Shown: one piece after another, positions 61,826-64,000 of the stretch | How positions within the stretch are numbered: the first letter of the stretch is position 1 | Layout: every line of letters begins with the position of its first letter | Assembly: GCA_030849075.1 (NCBI GenBank) | Contig: JASAOO010003497.1 | Span: 1 to 64,000, forward strand | DNA length: 64,000 nucleotides | Direction: 5' to 3' | Origin: Zelonia costaricensis | Lineage: Eukaryota; Euglenozoa; Kinetoplastea; Trypanosomatida; Trypanosomatidae | Made by a program: the position numbers and the translations under genes | The notes under the pieces: generated by a model | The model's database searches: none | What the model saw: the letters and a program-made list of their open reading frames with translations, nothing else | What the model was told of the DNA's origin: nothing

Positions 61826-63976
61826 CTAGCGCACAAAGCCAAGCGTCGCCCCGACATCCCACCAATCCAGCGTGCACACAGGCACGCGCAGCACCGTCAG
61901 CAGGCCGCCAGACAGGGCGTTTACAAAGTTGTCCGCCGGCAGCGCACCCACATAGCGGGCGAACAACTGCGGACGTAGCGAGCCGTCAAGCCCCTTCGAG
62001 CTTCGCACGACGTCGTGGGGAGAGGGGGTCCCGGCGGCCGCAATCGCCGCCACAGCGGTGCACACGCCAACTGCGACGAGCAGCTGCGACAACGGTCGCG
62101 ACGCCGGCGGCGATACGCGCCTCCGCCACACCTGCGCGTTCGTCAGCGCCGCCATTGCACCGAGGCCTTTTTCGTACTCCGCACGGGCCAAATCGAGGCT
62201 CCACGGCGCGTTGGGGCGCGGAGGAGTCATCATGGCTGGCCCCCGCTCCATCGCAACAAGCCGGCACATCTCTGGGTCACGAACTTGGCAGAGCACATCG
62301 AAGCGCTGCTGCGTAGCTGCCGAGCCAGCGCCCATGCCGCGCGAGAAGGCGACCACCACCACATTCTGCCAGTCAGCGCTCGCCGCGATGTGTACGGCGT
62401 CGGCAGACTGGCCGCGCTGCTGGGCGAAGCGAAGGCTCAGCGCAACGACGAGCGCCTTGTACTTGACAGACGCGATGTCGAGCCACGAGACCGCTTCGCC
62501 GTCCAAGTTGGCCACCACGTCCTCCTCCTCCTTGGTGATGAACGACTCCGTGACGGCGGTTTGCGGCGCTGTCGAGAGTGCGTCGCCGCCGTCAGGTCCG
62601 GCAGTCTTCGGCGTGGCGGGGCCCGCTGCGGGGGATTGCGACTCAGCCGCGCGCGCAGCGCTTTTCTTGGCAGCTGCCTTCGCGTTGATCATCGGGGCGT
62701 CCCACGGAAGCATGAATAGTTGGCAAAGGGAGACAAAGTGCGTCACGTAGACCACCACGCGGTAGGCGCTGGGAATGCGGCACGTGAAGACGAAAAGGTC
62801 GTCGACGAGAAACAGCAGCTCGCTGGCCGCAAAGCGCCACCACGTGAACCTCGCGCTTGTCATGTCCATGTACGTCATCGGCAGCGAGAACTTCCGCATC
62901 ACCACGTTGTCGTACGTGTTGGGCGAGAACCGGTAGAGAAAGGAGAGGACGTACACGCTGCCGTACAGCATGCGAAACACCTCCTCGACCGACAGACGAC
63001 TCTTTTCGACCCAGTGCAACGCTGCACTTGCCACACCGCCGCACCCGAGCAGCACGACGGCGTCGCGTACCACATCGAAGTACGAGTTGCGCTGAATCTC
63101 CTCTATGCTCTGCTGCTGCGCCGACGCCTTGGCCATTGACAGAGCGTGGTAGACCAGCTGCACCGCCGTCACAAAACTGAAGCCACTGACGAAGAGCGTT
63201 TCGTGCGCCGCGCAAAAGAGGAGGATGAGCACGCTGCACGCCAACCGCAGCGACGCGCTGCGGCGCCCCAGCGCGGGACGCAGCCGCAGCAGCATCATGA
63301 ACACGTTCATCGCTGCGTCGCCCGAGATCTGGAAACCGCGGAACGACAGCAGAGAGCGCAGCGACATCAGACCCTCATGGTACTGATTAGCCAGCGTCAG
63401 CCGATGCTCGCCGCGCGAGAGCAGCATGTCGTACGCTTCCTTGATGCGCTCTGTCTTTTCGCGGCAGAGCTGCCCACAGTTTGGGTTGTGGTCAGGGTGC
63501 CACCGCTTCATCATCGCGCGATAGGCCCGCGTAATCTCCGTCGAAGACGCTGTTGAAGGCACCTCTAGTGCCTTGTAGTACGCGTCCGTCTCCACATCGA
63601 TCAGCACGCGCCACATGGGCCACACCGCCCATAACGCGGCCAGAAAGACAACAAGCAAGCCAGCAATGCGTACCATCATCTGCGCACGGCTCCGGTACCG
63701 GTTGTCGAACAGCCGCTTCCGCTCCAGGTACTCGCGTAAGCAGCAGTCCAGCCACTCCCCGTCCCCGTCCGCGCCAGCCGCGCCATCGTCGCTCGGTGGC
63801 ACAATGACGCGGGGAGCCGCGTCCGTCTTCGTCTTGACAGCGAAGACACGTCCCATGCCTTTCATCCGCTCAGTGAAGCGGCGGAAGTCAGCATTCTTGT
63901 CTAGCACTACACCGGAGACGCCGCGAGAGTCCTCGCCGGTATCGCTCTCCATGAGCTTTACGTTGGCTGGCAACAT
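61826..63976 (-). CDS. Membrane J-domain (DnaJ) protein with CLPTM1-like region
   Basis: A 716-residue protein. A cytosolic N-terminus (1-98) leads to a membrane segment (101-120), then a J domain (about 131-188) with the essential 'HPD' at 160-162 in 'RWHPDHNPNCG'. Several hydrophobic segments follow (about 223-236, 247-280, 307-328, 337-350, 383-398, 405-425), then a Ser/Ala-rich linker (about 432-490) and a C-terminal domain with one or two more hydrophobic stretches. J domains stimulate Hsp70 ATPase, and this one may recruit it to the ER membrane. Residues 344-402 align by eye with CLPTM1: 'LSFLYRFSPN...M...SLP', then 'WWR' and 'VDDLFVFTCRIPSAYR' against 'IDDLFAFVIKMPWLHR'. A second ATG at codon 9 is a possible start. 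The window edge lies only 24 bases upstream. Confidence 0.88.
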   Translation of the reverse strand: MLPANVKLMESDTGEDSRGVSGVVLDKNADFRRFTERMKGMGRVFAVKTKTDAAPRVIVPPSDDGAAGADGDGEWLDCCLREYLERKRLFDNRYRSRAQMMVRIAGLLVVFLAALWAVWPMWRVLIDVETDAYYKALEVPSTASSTEITRAYRAMMKRWHPDHNPNCGQLCREKTERIKEAYDMLLSRGEHRLTLANQYHEGLMSLRSLLSFRGFQISGDAAMNVFMMLLRLRPALGRRSASLRLACSVLILLFCAAHETLFVSGFSFVTAVQLVYHALSMAKASAQQQSIEEIQRNSYFDVVRDAVVLLGCGGVASAALHWVEKSRLSVEEVFRMLYGSVYVLSFLYRFSPNTYDNVVMRKFSLPMTYMDMTSARFTWWRFAASELLFLVDDLFVFTCRIPSAYRVVVYVTHFVSLCQLFMLPWDAPMINAKAAAKKSAARAAESQSPAAGPATPKTAGPDGGDALSTAPQTAVTESFITKEEEDVVANLDGEAVSWLDIASVKYKALVVALSLRFAQQRGQSADAVHIAASADWQNVVVVAFSRGMGAGSAATQQRFDVLCQVRDPEMCRLVAMERGPAMMTPPRPNAPWSLDLARAEYEKGLGAMAALTNAQVWRRRVSPPASRPLSQLLVAVGVCTAVAAIAAAGTPSPHDVVRSSKGLDGSLRPQLFARYVGALPADNFVNALSGGLLTVLRVPVCTLDWWDVGATLGFVR

Positions 63977-64000
63977 CCCCGCGCGTCACAGCTGAGCTGG

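Overview
The window looks like nuclear chromosomal DNA of a trypanosomatid of the subfamily Leishmaniinae (Leishmania, Leptomonas, Crithidia or a close relative). It is GC-rich, its genes have no introns, and every credible gene lies on the minus strand, as in a polycistronic Pol II unit matured by spliced-leader trans-splicing. The gaps are long and filled with (CA/GT)n, G/C homopolymers and tracts that are pyrimidine-rich on the sense strand. From memory, gene content and order resemble the start of Leishmania chromosome 34 and its T. brucei chromosome 10 counterpart (ascorbate peroxidase, G6PDH, PrimPol, adenylate kinases, malate dehydrogenases). The species cannot be fixed from the sequence alone.

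Read in the direction of transcription (high to low coordinates) there are 21 genes. They are: a membrane J-domain protein; CLPTM1; a small hypothetical protein; a large membrane hypothetical protein; ascorbate peroxidase; glucose-6-phosphate dehydrogenase; two HPP-family membrane proteins; an RPN7/CSN1-like PCI protein; a PPL-type primase-polymerase; two adenylate kinases; four malate dehydrogenase paralogues; an XRCC4-like protein; a NOL12/Rrp17-like nucleolar protein; a Ser/Pro-rich hypothetical protein; a probable mitochondrial methyltransferase-like protein; and a four-repeat DUF1935 (calpain-related) protein.

Metabolic genes dominate the centre. G6PDH makes NADPH next to a haem peroxidase, and the MDH and adenylate kinase arrays serve redox and adenylate balance. 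In three of the local families one copy appears to have lost key residues while its sibling keeps them (MDH, adenylate kinase, HPP), so the block looks like a place where duplication is followed by neofunctionalisation or pseudoenzyme formation. The most notable items are the XRCC4-like protein in a lineage usually described as lacking classical NHEJ, a J-domain protein whose membrane region resembles CLPTM1 and whose gene sits next to CLPTM1, an MDH homologue without the catalytic His/Arg set, and a 7.6 kb gene-free interval inside the cluster.

Start codons are the first in-frame ATG unless stated. Trans-splice acceptors are suggestions from polypyrimidine/AG patterns only. No tRNA, rRNA, CRISPR array or insertion sequence was found.
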